Below, piece after piece: positions 18,604 to 27,768 of a stretch of 64,000 nucleotides of DNA. The DNA lies in assembly GCA_903955385.1 (NCBI GenBank), contig CAJBNH010000143.1, positions 62,001-126,000 on the forward strand, given 5' to 3'. The translations under genes were made by a program, and so were the position numbers. Numbering within the stretch: position 1 is the stretch's first letter; each line of letters opens with the position of its first letter. The notes under the pieces were generated by a model. That model was not told the DNA's origin. It worked only from the letters and a program-made list of their open reading frames with translations, and made no database searches. Origin of the DNA: an uncultured Myxococcales bacterium. Lineage in GTDB: Bacteria; Myxococcota_A; UBA9042.

Positions 18604-18698
18604 GTGCCTGGCATGCGTGGGATTTCTGGACACTCGCGCTGCGTGGGTCGCCTGTCGGTCGACGGTCTCAGGAGCAAACCTCCCTCAGACCGCCCCCG

Positions 18699-19958
18699 TC
18701 ACCTGGCATCCCGAACCATCGCATCCAACCGGTCCAGCCCGGTCCGCACGACCTCCAGCTCGGGTCCGAACGAGATGCGGACGTGCCCTTTGAGGCGCGA
18801 GCGGATGTGGCTGCGGCGCTTGCCCGGGTTGACGTCGAAGAATTCACCAGGCACCACAATCACTTGGCGCTCCAGCGCGGCGCGGAAGAACGCGTGACCG
18901 TCTTGCAGGCTCGGCGGCAGGTTTTCCAGCGAGGCAAAGCAGTAGAAGGCGCCCACCGGGGCCGGGTCGAGCGTGAAGCCCGCCGACCGCAGCCGGTCCA
19001 TCGACAGCTGGCGTTTGAGGTCGAATGCCGTCTGGATGGCCCGCGCCTCCTGGTCGGCCACATCGCGCTCCAGAAGGGGCAACGCCGCGCGCTGCAACAG
19101 GTGCGAGGGGCCGCCGTCGAGAAACGAACCCGCCGACGCCACCCGCTCGATGACGTCCTTGGGGCCGACGGTCCACGCCAGCCGCCAGCCGGGATAGCGC
19201 CAGTTCTTGGTCAGGCCATCGACGACGATGACGGGGTCCTCGTTGACGTCCTCGACGTACCGGCACGCGCTGACAGAGGGACCGTCGGCGGCGGCAGCGC
19301 CATAGAGGTAGTGGCTGTAGAACTCGTCGAAGATCAGGGCGCAGGAGAGGTTGCGCGCGACGTCGATGCAAGCCCGCAGCCCGCCGCCGCGCAGCACCTG
19401 ACCCGTCGGGTTGCAGGGGTTCGACAGCAGCAGGGCGGACAGGCCCTTGCCGATCACCTCGGCCTTCAGCCGCTGGGGGGTCAGGGCAAAACCGTCGTCG
19501 GCATCGACCACCACCGGAATCGGAACGAAGGCCTTGAAAATATCCAGCAATTCTTCGTACGCCGTGTAGTCCGGCAGCAGGTGGCCCAAGTGGATGTTGC
19601 CCAGCGTGGCGGCCAACCGGGTCAGCGCCGTGCGCCCGCCCGCTGAGATGGCGACGTTCTCAGCCGTGTACTGCGACGGCATCCCCTTGCGGTAGCGGGA
19701 GTTGTAGAGGGCGGCGACGGCCTCGCGCAGCTCCCATAGGCCCGCGACCGGCGCGTACTCGTGCGTCGAAGGGTCGATGTCGATATGCGTCATGCGCGGC
19801 GCGGCGCCGGGCAGCGGACCGGTTTCCGGCGCGCCTTGGCCCAGGTTGGCCCAGTCGGGATGGCCGTAGTGGAAGCCGTGGGAGGCCGCCTCTGTCATCA
19901 CGTAGATCACGCCAGTGCGCGGCACCGGCCGGAAGATCGGGTGTTCGTCGAGGTCCAT
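18699..19958 (-). CDS. PLP-dependent aminotransferase, class I/II
   Basis: 419 residues from the ATG at 19958; the longer frame upstream overlaps the divergent glycosyltransferase region and has no homology-like content. Fold-type I motifs are clear: NVAISAGGRTALTRL (phosphate cup), LLSNPCNPTGQVL (the NP-NPTG carboxylate/PLP region), ALIFDEFYSHY (Asp to the pyridine N), and DGLTKNWRYPGWRLAW, whose Lys forms the Schiff base. The C-terminal Arg (RISFGPE) that binds the substrate carboxylate is present. It will move an amino group between an amino acid and a 2-oxo acid; the substrate cannot be told from motifs. It stands alone on its strand. Confidence 0.82.
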   Translation of the reverse strand: MDLDEHPIFRPVPRTGVIYVMTEAASHGFHYGHPDWANLGQGAPETGPLPGAAPRMTHIDIDPSTHEYAPVAGLWELREAVAALYNSRYRKGMPSQYTAENVAISAGGRTALTRLAATLGNIHLGHLLPDYTAYEELLDIFKAFVPIPVVVDADDGFALTPQRLKAEVIGKGLSALLLSNPCNPTGQVLRGGGLRACIDVARNLSCALIFDEFYSHYLYGAAAADGPSVSACRYVEDVNEDPVIVVDGLTKNWRYPGWRLAWTVGPKDVIERVASAGSFLDGGPSHLLQRAALPLLERDVADQEARAIQTAFDLKRQLSMDRLRSAGFTLDPAPVGAFYCFASLENLPPSLQDGHAFFRAALERQVIVVPGEFFDVNPGKRRSHIRSRLKGHVRISFGPELEVVRTGLDRLDAMVRDAR

Positions 19959-20085
19959 CGTGTGCGTCCGGGGCAGGCAGGCGGGGGGAGGAGGGCAGAA
20001 GTCTAGCCGAGGAATCCGCCTACGCCAGCAGATCGTCCATTCCGGACTTCTCGCGACGCACCGCGTCATGCTACACCGACTTCCC

Positions 20086-21249
20086 ATGGACGAGTCGCCC
20101 CGGAGACCCCCAGCCCACCGCACCCGACCGGCCCGCATCCTGCTGCTGGGGCCCGCGCCGCCGCCGTATGGGGGCCTGCAGACGCTGGGCCTGCGGATGA
20201 CGGCGTGGCTGCAGCGCACGGGCCGCGAGGCACGTCTGATCGACCTGGCCCACGAGAGCGGCTCGCGTCAGGCCGTCCACCGCAAGGACGTGCAGCCCTG
20301 CGGCGATTCGCTGCCGTCCATCGCCAGGCAAATCGCGCTGTTTCGCCCGGATCTGGTCCACGCGCTGCTGCCCGGCTGGCGCCCCACGCTGGCGCTTGTC
20401 ACGCTGGCTGAGATGGCGCGGCATCGGCGGATGCCCCACGTGCGCACGGTGGTGACGCTGAGCGGCGACACGATGTTCGACGGCGTCCCCGTGGTGGCGC
20501 GGCCGGCGCTGTTCGCAGCCTGGCGGCGGCTGGACCACGTGATTGCGCAGGACGACGCCATTCTGGGTTGGTTGCAGCGTCAGGCCGGGGTCTCGCCGCA
20601 CCGCAGCAGCTGCATCCGCGGCTACCTGCCGCCCGGACACGACGAGCTGGACCCCGCGACGCTGCCCGGCAACCTGCGGCACTTTCTGGAGCAGCACCAC
20701 CCCGTGCTGGTGGCGGGCGGTGCCATCGCCTCGTGGCTGGGCGCAGACCGCACGGGCGTCGACGGGCTGATTGAGGCGGCGCGGCGACTGCGGCGCGAAT
20801 ACCCGAAGCTGGGCGTGGTGTACGCGATCACCGTCGTGCAGGACCGCGACCGGATGCAGGCGCTGCGGGCCGAGCTGGCCCGGGCGGGGCTGCAGGACAC
20901 GTTTCAGTTCGTCAGCGAGCTGCCGTCGTTCGTCGCGCTGGTCGCCCGCGCCGACGTTTACGTACGTGCTCACGTTCTGGACAACGACTCGCCAGCCGTC
21001 CGCGAGGCGCTTTCGCTGGGTGTGCCTGTGGTGGCCAGCGACGTGGCACCGCGACCGCCGGGCTGCGAGCAATTCGCGCCGGGTGACCCGGACTCGCTGA
21101 TGTCCGCGCTGCGGGCTGCGCTGGTGCGACCGCGGTGGTCTCCGGACGACCAGTCGGGCGACCCCGGCGCGGGGTCCGAGTTGCTGTACTTGTACGACCG
21201 CCTGTTGGCCGAGCAGTCGTCCAGTTTCGACGAGCCGGCGGGCACCTGA
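20086..21249 (+). CDS. Group 1 (GT4-like) glycosyltransferase
   Basis: About 387 residues; the start could be 20068 or 20086, and neither has a good ribosome site. The N-terminal half opens with ILLLGPAPPPYGGLQTLG, the Gly-rich donor loop of GT-B enzymes, and LFRPDLVHALLPGW. The C-terminal half has VLVAGGAI, a conserved hydrophobic core around FQFVSELPSFVALVARADVYVRA, and REALSLGVPVVASDVAPRPPG, which carries the EX7E-type nucleotide-sugar site in a loose form. It is a cytoplasmic retaining glycosyltransferase for glycan or lipid-sugar synthesis. The aminotransferase gene is divergent from it. Confidence 0.7.
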   Translation: MDESPRRPPAHRTRPARILLLGPAPPPYGGLQTLGLRMTAWLQRTGREARLIDLAHESGSRQAVHRKDVQPCGDSLPSIARQIALFRPDLVHALLPGWRPTLALVTLAEMARHRRMPHVRTVVTLSGDTMFDGVPVVARPALFAAWRRLDHVIAQDDAILGWLQRQAGVSPHRSSCIRGYLPPGHDELDPATLPGNLRHFLEQHHPVLVAGGAIASWLGADRTGVDGLIEAARRLRREYPKLGVVYAITVVQDRDRMQALRAELARAGLQDTFQFVSELPSFVALVARADVYVRAHVLDNDSPAVREALSLGVPVVASDVAPRPPGCEQFAPGDPDSLMSALRAALVRPRWSPDDQSGDPGAGSELLYLYDRLLAEQSSSFDEPAGT

Positions 21250-21547
21250 GCGAACGCTCGGTCACCAGAGAATTGGTTGGCGATTTCAAGGCCTGACCGT
21301 GCTGGCCGACCTGCGCCAGGCGACGTTTGCCACAGGGCGAGCGCCGACGGCCCCCGCACGGCACCGCAGAGCCCCGCCCCAGATCAAGGCGTTTGCATAC
21401 GTTTTCGGTGGTAAAACGCCGCCGCCGACCGGAATGCACCTGCTGACCGACGTCAAGATGCCCTGAATCGGGTCACCGCCGTTGGGCGGACTTGATCCTC
21501 AGGCAAACGCGAATTACGTTTGCGTCTGACCGTTTGGAGGACGTCCG

Positions 21548-22183
21548 TTGAAGCTTTTTCAATACCCGTACAGCCACAACTGCGCCAAGGTGAAGATCGC
21601 GCTGCTGGAAAAAGGCCTTGCGTTCGAGGCCCCGGCCACGCCGCCCGGCTTTACCCGGTCGCCCGAATTCCTGGCGATGAATCCGCTGGGATTGTTCCCC
21701 TTTCTGGTGGACGGCGATGTGCGCTTGGGCGAGTCCGAGGTCATCGTCGAGTATCTGGAGGAGCGCTATCCGACGCCCGCCCTGCTGCCCCCAACGGTCG
21801 AGGGGCGTGCCCGCAGCCGCTGGTATTCGCGCTTTCACGACATGTATCTGGGGCCGCAGCTGTCCAAGCTGTTCTTTGCGCTGAACGACGGGCGCAAGGG
21901 GACCGCGGCATTCGAGCCAGAGATCGACCGCTTGTTCGAGCTGGTGGCGATGCTCGAGTCCGTCATCGACCCGCAGCCCTTCCTGATGGGCGAGCAATTC
22001 ACGTTGGCCGACGCGCCCTACGCGCTGTCGTACCACTTCGTGCTGATCCTGACGGCGGCCCATGGTCGGCCGCTGACCGAGACCGACATGCCCAAGCTGT
22101 CGCGTTGGTATGCCGCGGCGTCGCAGCGTCCGTCTGTCGCGCAAGTGATGACGGCCGCGAAGGCGGCGCTCGGGGGAGGCTGA
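21548..22183 (+). CDS. Glutathione S-transferase family protein
   Basis: 211 residues from a TTG at 21548, seven bases after GGAGG. The N-terminal thioredoxin fold begins KLFQYPYSHNCAKVKIALLEKG; Ser9/Cys12 are candidate active-site residues. NPLGLFPFLVDGD has the conserved cis-Pro and ESEVIVEYLEERYP is the usual glutathione gamma-Glu contact. The C-terminal helical domain carries FLMGEQFTLADAPYAL, the conserved N-capping box. It probably conjugates or reduces electrophiles in the cytoplasm. It is followed after three bases by a hybrid kinase gene, so the two are co-transcribed. A ~300-base stretch upstream (21250-21547) shows nothing else. Confidence 0.8.
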   Translation: MKLFQYPYSHNCAKVKIALLEKGLAFEAPATPPGFTRSPEFLAMNPLGLFPFLVDGDVRLGESEVIVEYLEERYPTPALLPPTVEGRARSRWYSRFHDMYLGPQLSKLFFALNDGRKGTAAFEPEIDRLFELVAMLESVIDPQPFLMGEQFTLADAPYALSYHFVLILTAAHGRPLTETDMPKLSRWYAAASQRPSVAQVMTAAKAALGGG

Positions 22184-22186
22184 TCC

Positions 22187-24070
22187 ATGCCCTTCGCCCT
22201 GCCGTTCGAAGCCCTGCAGGCCTATGAGTGGACCGACACGCCGATGTGGGTGTTCGATCTGGAAGGGCGGCGCATGGCTTGGGCGAACGCGGCCGGCGTG
22301 GCGACGTGGAACGCCGCGTCGCTGCAGGAATTCCTGGCGCGCGACTTCTCGACGATGTCCGACGCGACCGTCATGCGCAACCGCGCGGTGATGGCAGAGC
22401 ACGCGGCCGGCCGGACCGGGCACGAACAGTGGACGGTGTACCCCAAGGGGGTGCCGCTCACCATCAAAACGCACAGCACCGGCATCGTGTTGCAGGACGG
22501 CACGGTCGCGATCCTGTACGAGGCGCACCCGGTCACCGTGCATGTGGACCCCGCCGCTCTTCGCGCGGTCGAGGCGATGCAGCACACCTCGGTCCGGGTC
22601 GCGCTGCACCGGATGGACGGCACCGCGATCTTGCGCAACCCCTCGGCCGCAAGGGCATTTGGCTCGGTGATTCCCGACAGCACCGCGGACGACTTTGCGG
22701 CGATGTTCGTGAATCCCGAAGCTGCCGCACGCGCGCGCAGGCTGATTTCGTCCGGGCGGACCTTTAGCGAAGAACTGGACCTCGCGACTGTGGAAGGTCC
22801 GGTGTGGCACGGCATCGACGCGCGACCGGTGCTGGACCCCGTCACCGGGCAGCAGCTGGTGCAGATCAACGCGCGCGACATCGCCGACCGCCGCGCTGCC
22901 GAAATTGCGCTAGAGGCCGCCAAGCACCACGCTGAGGCCGCCAACCGCGCCAAGAGCCAGTTTCTGGCCAACATGAGCCACGAAATCCGCACGCCGATGA
23001 ACGGCATCATTGGCATGATCGAGGTGCTGCAAGGCACGGCACTGGATGGCAAACAGCGGCACTACTTGGAGTTGGGGCGCTCGTCGGCCGACGCGCTGCT
23101 GACGACCATCAACGAAATTCTGGATTTCTCGAAGATCGAAGCCGGCCACATGGAGTTGGAGCGCGCCGAGATCGACCTGCCTGCCGTGGTGCAGCAGGCC
23201 ATCGCGCCGCTGGAAGTGAGGTGTCAGCAGAAGGGGTTGCCGCTGCACTTGGAGCTGGACCCCAACATTCCGCACCGTCTGATGGGCGACGAGCACCGGC
23301 TGCGCCAGGTCCTGACCAATCTGGTGGGCAACGCGATCAAGTTCACCGAGTCCGGTCACGTTCGCCTGCAGGCCAAGCTGACCATGCTGACCACCGAGAC
23401 CGCGGAAGTCGTGCTGTCGGTCGAAGACACGGGGATCGGCATCTCGCCGCAGAACCAGACGCGTATTTTCGAGCAGTTCGTGCAGGCCGACGGGACGATG
23501 ACACGTCAATTCGGCGGCACCGGTCTGGGCTTGACCATCTCGGACCGGATCGTGCGCCTGATGGGCGGCGCGATGCGGGTCGAGAGCGAACTGGGCAAGG
23601 GCAGCACGTTCCACGTCCGCGTGCCGTTTGCCGTCTGCACCGCGACGTTGCCGCCGCGCCCGCGTGTGCCGCAACTGCGCGAGCTGCCGTTCGGACGCGG
23701 TCGCAAGATCCTGCTGGCCGAGGATAACCTCGTCAACCAGGCGGTCGGCGTGGCCATGCTGGAGACGCTGGGCTTCACCCCGGTCGTGGTCGACGACGGG
23801 CGAAAGGCGGTAGCGGTCTCGCTGCAACAGCCCGACATCTCCATGATCCTCATGGACATCCAGATGCCCACCATGGATGGCCCCGACGCGACCCGCGAGA
23901 TCCGCGCACGCGAGCGACAGACCGGCCAGCACATGACCATCGTGGCGATGACGGCGCACGCCCTGGCCGAAGACCGCGACCGCTGCCTGGAGGCCGGCAT
24001 GGACGACTACATGTCCAAGCCCGTGCACCTCCACGTGCTGACCGAGCTGCTGAAGAAGTGGGCGAGGTGA
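22187..24070 (+). CDS. Hybrid sensor histidine kinase (PAS-like, HisKA, HATPase, REC)
   Basis: 627 residues, soluble. Residues ~1-240 hold two PAS-like modules ([35 protein letters not shown]). A coiled linker leads to HisKA with [12 protein letters not shown] (His265). The ATPase has [24 protein letters not shown] and [13 protein letters not shown]-terminal receiver has [13 protein letters not shown], phospho-acceptor Asp557 in [16 protein letters not shown] and MSKPVH. All catalytic residues are intact. It senses in the cytoplasm and passes phosphate to its own receiver, so an HPt partner is needed but none is nearby. It starts three bases after the GST gene. Confidence 0.88.
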   Translation: MPFALPFEALQAYEWTDTPMWVFDLEGRRMAWANAAGVATWNAASLQEFLARDFSTMSDATVMRNRAVMAEHAAGRTGHEQWTVYPKGVPLTIKTHSTGIVLQDGTVAILYEAHPVTVHVDPAALRAVEAMQHTSVRVALHRMDGTAILRNPSAARAFGSVIPDSTADDFAAMFVNPEAAARARRLISSGRTFSEELDLATVEGPVWHGIDARPVLDPVTGQQLVQINARDIADRRAAEIALEAAKHHAEAANRAKSQFLANMSHEIRTPMNGIIGMIEVLQGTALDGKQRHYLELGRSSADALLTTINEILDFSKIEAGHMELERAEIDLPAVVQQAIAPLEVRCQQKGLPLHLELDPNIPHRLMGDEHRLRQVLTNLVGNAIKFTESGHVRLQAKLTMLTTETAEVVLSVEDTGIGISPQNQTRIFEQFVQADGTMTRQFGGTGLGLTISDRIVRLMGGAMRVESELGKGSTFHVRVPFAVCTATLPPRPRVPQLRELPFGRGRKILLAEDNLVNQAVGVAMLETLGFTPVVVDDGRKAVAVSLQQPDISMILMDIQMPTMDGPDATREIRARERQTGQHMTIVAMTAHALAEDRDRCLEAGMDDYMSKPVHLHVLTELLKKWAR

Positions 24071-24088
24071 CCCGGTTGTCTGGGGACG

Positions 24089-25444
24089 CTAGCGAAACAT
24101 GGCCTCAGCCCGCTTGGCCTCGCGGCTGTGGTCGACCATCGGCTCCGGATAGTCGAGTCCACGCGGGCGCTTCTTCTCCAGCGCCTGCAGCGTTGGGCCG
24201 TCCAGCTCGCGCAGCTCGGGCACCCAGCGCCGCACATACACGCCGTCCGGATCGAAGCGCTGCAGCTGCCGCCACGGATTGAACACGCGAAAGTACGGCT
24301 GGGCGTCGCAGCCGGTGCTGGCCGACCACTGCCAGCTGCCGTTGTTCACGGCCGGGTCGTAGTCGACCAGATGCTGGGCGAAGAAGCGCTCGCCCCACTG
24401 CCAGTCCAGATGCAGGTCCTTGACCAGAAAGCTTGCCGTCACCATGCGCGCCCGATTGTGCATGAAACCGGTCGCGACCAGCTCGCGCATCCCCGCATCC
24501 ACCAAGGGGAATCCCGTCTGCCCTTGACACCACGCGCGAAACGCAACGGCGTCTTCCTGCCACGGCAGGTCGTCATAGGCGCGCCGGAACGCGTGGCCAA
24601 ATACGTGGGGAAAGTGCCGTGCGATGTGGGTGAAGAAGTCGCGCCAGTACAGCTGCCGCAGCACGCCGTGGTCGGGTCCATACGCGCGGTGAACGGCGTG
24701 CCACACCTCGCGAGGGCTGACGGTGCCGAATTTCAGGTGCGCCGACAGGTGGCTGGTGCCCGCCTGATCCACGCGGTCGCGCAGGGTGGCGTAGTCCCGC
24801 AGCGGCTCGAGATCCGCAAGCAGCGCAAGGGCTTCCGTGCGGCCCCCGTGCACCGCCAGCTGCGGGTTGCGGCGCGGCAGCAGGTCGGCGCGCACATCGG
24901 ACAGCCGCACCTCGTCCGGCAGCGTCCACGGCCACGGCTTCCAGACCGGGATGGGCTGGGGCAGCGCGACTGGCAGCCGTGTGGCCTTGCGGTGGAACGG
25001 CGTGAAGACCGTGTAGGGCAGACCGTCGTCCTTGTGGACCTGGTCCGGCTCTGTCAGCAGCACGCCGGGATGGGAGTGGAAGCGCACGCCGTGGGCGACA
25101 CACACCCGCTGCAGCAGCGCATCCCGATCCAGCGAGAACGGCGTGTGGTCGCCATGCACGTGGACGGCATCGAAGCGGTGGGCGGTCAGGGTCCGGTCGA
25201 GCACCTCATGCACCAGGCCGTGCAGCACATGCAGGCGGTCGCCGTGGTCTTGCAGTTTCGCGTGCAGGTCGTCCAGCGAGTCCAGCAGGAATTCCAGAGC
25301 GTTGTCGCTGCGGAACGGGTGTGGCTCGCACTGCCGCGGGTCGAACACGAAGGCACAGGCCATGGTGTCCGACGCGGCGGCCGCGCGCAGGGCGGCATGG
25401 TCCTGCAGACGAAGGTCGCGGCGAAACAGCAAAAGCGCGGGCAT
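24089..25444 (-). CDS. phr: Deoxyribodipyrimidine photolyase, CPD class I
   Basis: 451 residues from the ATG at 25444, where the photolyase domain begins at once (ALLLFRRDLRLQDHAALR). The N-terminal alpha/beta domain is followed by the helical FAD domain with RDFFTHIARHFPHVF, GFPLVDAGMRELVATG, HNRARMVTASFLVKDL, and DYDPAVNNGSWQWSASTG, the FAD-binding and lesion-binding signature. The enzyme splits UV-made cyclobutane dimers with blue light. Length fits the family. It is convergent with the hybrid kinase and divergent from the carbamoylase genes. A light-exposed niche would fit with gas vesicles. Confidence 0.92.
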   Translation of the reverse strand: MPALLLFRRDLRLQDHAALRAAAASDTMACAFVFDPRQCEPHPFRSDNALEFLLDSLDDLHAKLQDHGDRLHVLHGLVHEVLDRTLTAHRFDAVHVHGDHTPFSLDRDALLQRVCVAHGVRFHSHPGVLLTEPDQVHKDDGLPYTVFTPFHRKATRLPVALPQPIPVWKPWPWTLPDEVRLSDVRADLLPRRNPQLAVHGGRTEALALLADLEPLRDYATLRDRVDQAGTSHLSAHLKFGTVSPREVWHAVHRAYGPDHGVLRQLYWRDFFTHIARHFPHVFGHAFRRAYDDLPWQEDAVAFRAWCQGQTGFPLVDAGMRELVATGFMHNRARMVTASFLVKDLHLDWQWGERFFAQHLVDYDPAVNNGSWQWSASTGCDAQPYFRVFNPWRQLQRFDPDGVYVRRWVPELRELDGPTLQALEKKRPRGLDYPEPMVDHSREAKRAEAMFR

Positions 25445-25563
25445 GGTACCGTCCGGCAGGCCGCAACGACGGCCCCATTGTCGGATGCCGCTGGCGCACC
25501 TGAAGGTGTGCGGGACGCATCGAACCCGACCGGTATCTTGCCTGCAAAAGGAGCGCGAGTGGC

Positions 25564-26802
25564 ATGAACGCACTGCGAATCGACTCGAACCGTCTGATCA
25601 AGCGCTTGAAGGACTTGGGGAAGGTCGGCTCGACCGGCGACGGCGGCTGCTGTCGGTTGGCGCTGACGGAGGAGGACAAGGCTGGTCGCGACCTGGTGAC
25701 CGGCTGGATGCGCGAGCTGGGGCTGCACGTCACGATCGACGCCATCGGCAACACAGTGGGCGTCTGGCAGGTCGGCTCGGGGCGGCCGGTGATGATGGGC
25801 TCGCACATCGACACGGTGCGCACGGGCGGCATCTACGACGGCAACTTGGGCGTATTGGCAGGGTTGGAGGTCATCGAGACCTTGCAGCGCGCCGGTGTCA
25901 CGCCCCGTCGGCCGCTGGCGGTGGCGTTCTTCACGGACGAGGAAGGCGCCCGCTTTGCCCCCGACATGCTCGGGTCGCTGGTGTACGTCGGCGGTCTGGA
26001 CCTGGCGGCCGCGCTGGACACCGTCGCCATCGATGGCGCCCGTCTGGGCGATGAGCTGCAGCGCATCGGCTACGCGGGGGCGGCCAGCTGTCCGGCGGTC
26101 GAGGCACCGCACGCGTTCGTCGAGTTGCACGTCGAACAGGGGCCACGGCTGGAGGTCGAAGGCCAGCGCATCGGCGTGGTGACGGGCGTGCAGGGCATCT
26201 CATGGAAAGAGCTGACGATTCTTGGCCAGAGCAACCACGCGGGCACCACCCCGATGGCCCTGCGGCACGACCCCGCCTATGCCGCGGCGGCGATTGCCGT
26301 GTTTCTGCGCCAGCTGGCGGCAGAGCTGGGCGGCGACCAGGTGTGCACGGTCGGCAAGATCGACCTGTTTCCCAACCTGATCAATGTGGTGCCGGCCCAA
26401 GCCGTGCTGACGCTGGACGTGCGCAACACCGACGAACAACGCCTGCAGCAGGCGGAAGCCCGCATCGACGCCTTCTGCCGTGATCTGGCCGAGACGGAAG
26501 GCGTACAGCTTCAATTCCGAACACTTGCGCGTTTCGCTCCGGTCGTGTTCGACCCGCGGGTCGACGAGGTGATCGAGACGGTGGCGGGCGATCTGGGCCT
26601 GTCGACGTTGCGGATGCCGTCGGGAGCGGGCCACGACGCGCAGATGCTGGCCCGGCTGTGCCCGGCCGCGATGATCTTCACGCAGTCGCACCGGGGGGTA
26701 TCGCACAACCCCGCCGAGTACACCGACCCCACCAACCTGGCAGAGGGCTGCAACGTGTTGTTGCACACCGTCCTGCGCCTGGCCGACACCGATTTCGTTT
26801 GA
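25564..26802 (+). CDS. N-carbamoyl-L-amino acid hydrolase / allantoate amidohydrolase (M20 family)
   Basis: 412 residues. M20 amidohydrolase motifs in order: GSHIDTVRTGGIYDGNLGVL (metal ligands His and Asp), DEEGARFAPDMLGS (Glu-Glu catalytic base and metal), FVELHVEQGPRLE (metal-binding His and the HxEQGP motif of the carbamoylase/ureidopropionase branch), SNHAGTTPM (dimerisation-domain substrate His) and a C-terminal SGAGHDAQ. The reaction removes the carbamoyl group from N-carbamoyl-L-amino acids or related ureides, giving amino acid, CO2 and ammonia, with two divalent metals. The D-carbamoylase gene follows after 24 bases in the same operon. Allantoate or beta-ureidopropionate as substrate cannot be ruled out. 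Confidence 0.85.
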   Translation: MNALRIDSNRLIKRLKDLGKVGSTGDGGCCRLALTEEDKAGRDLVTGWMRELGLHVTIDAIGNTVGVWQVGSGRPVMMGSHIDTVRTGGIYDGNLGVLAGLEVIETLQRAGVTPRRPLAVAFFTDEEGARFAPDMLGSLVYVGGLDLAAALDTVAIDGARLGDELQRIGYAGAASCPAVEAPHAFVELHVEQGPRLEVEGQRIGVVTGVQGISWKELTILGQSNHAGTTPMALRHDPAYAAAAIAVFLRQLAAELGGDQVCTVGKIDLFPNLINVVPAQAVLTLDVRNTDEQRLQQAEARIDAFCRDLAETEGVQLQFRTLARFAPVVFDPRVDEVIETVAGDLGLSTLRMPSGAGHDAQMLARLCPAAMIFTQSHRGVSHNPAEYTDPTNLAEGCNVLLHTVLRLADTDFV

Positions 26803-26826
26803 TCTGGCGAGAAGGGGAAGAGACCG

Positions 26827-27768
26827 ATGAGCCGTTTCCTGACCGTGGGCGCCGCCCAGATGGGGCCGATCCAGAAGACCGACAGCCGCGAGTCCGTCGT
26901 GAACCGCTTGGTGGCCCTGATGGCGCAGGCCAAGGCGCGTGGGTGCGAGCTGGTGGTGTTTCCCGAGCTGACGCTGACGACGTTTTTTCCACGCTGGTTC
27001 GTCAAGGACCTGACCGAGGCGGACCACTGGTACGAGACGGCGATGCCGTCGCCCGTCACCCAGCCGCTGTTCGACTTCGCGCGGTCGATGGGTATCGGAT
27101 TTTCCTTGGGATATGCAGAGTTGACCGAACCGGACGCCAACGGCCTGCGCCACCGCTACAACACGCAGATTCTGGTCGAACGCGACGGCACGGTGGTGGG
27201 CAAGTACCGCAAGGTCCATATCCCCGGCCATGAGGAGCACGAGCCCGACCGCCCCTTCCAGCACGCCGAGCGGTACTACTTCGAGCTGAGTCCGGAGGGC
27301 TTTCACGTCTGGAAAGCCTTCGGAGGCCGCATGGGCATGATGATTTGCAACGACCGTCGCTGGCCCGAGACCTACCGAACCATGGGCCTCAAGGGCGTCG
27401 AGATGATCCTGTGCGGCTACAACACCCCGCTGCACTACGCCCCCGACCCGGGACAGAACGTGCTGCAGGGCTTCCACAATTCGCTGGTGATGCAGGCGGG
27501 CGCCTACCAGAACGGCACGTGGGTGGTGGGTGTGGCCAAGGCGGGCGTCGAGGAAGGCGTCGACTCGCTGGGGCAGAGCTGCATCATCGCGCCGTCGGGG
27601 CAGATCGTGGCGCAGACCATCTCGAACGACGACGAGCTGATCATGGCCCGCTGCGACCTGGACTGGTGCAAGAAGTACAAGGAGACGCTGTTCGACTTCG
27701 ACCGCTACCGCTCGCCGGAGTTCTACACGGCGATTACCGCTCAGCGGGGGGTGGTGTTGGAGGACTGA
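26827..27768 (+). CDS. N-carbamoyl-D-amino acid hydrolase (nitrilase superfamily)
   Basis: 313 residues. The catalytic triad of the nitrilase superfamily is visible: Glu47 (VVFPEL), Lys129 (GKYRKVH) and Cys174 (MMICNDRRWPE). The flanking segments LTTFFPRW, GIGFSLGYAEL, RPFQHAERYYFE, TYRTMGLKGVE and CGYNTP are close to the well-studied Agrobacterium D-carbamoylase, and the length (about 305-315) also fits. It hydrolyses N-carbamoyl-D-amino acids to D-amino acids. It sits 24 bases after an L-type carbamoylase with its own GAAGGGGAAGAG site. Its last 35 bases overlap the end of the convergent radical-SAM gene. No hydantoinase or racemase lies in the window. Confidence 0.88.
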   Translation: MSRFLTVGAAQMGPIQKTDSRESVVNRLVALMAQAKARGCELVVFPELTLTTFFPRWFVKDLTEADHWYETAMPSPVTQPLFDFARSMGIGFSLGYAELTEPDANGLRHRYNTQILVERDGTVVGKYRKVHIPGHEEHEPDRPFQHAERYYFELSPEGFHVWKAFGGRMGMMICNDRRWPETYRTMGLKGVEMILCGYNTPLHYAPDPGQNVLQGFHNSLVMQAGAYQNGTWVVGVAKAGVEEGVDSLGQSCIIAPSGQIVAQTISNDDELIMARCDLDWCKKYKETLFDFDRYRSPEFYTAITAQRGVVLED

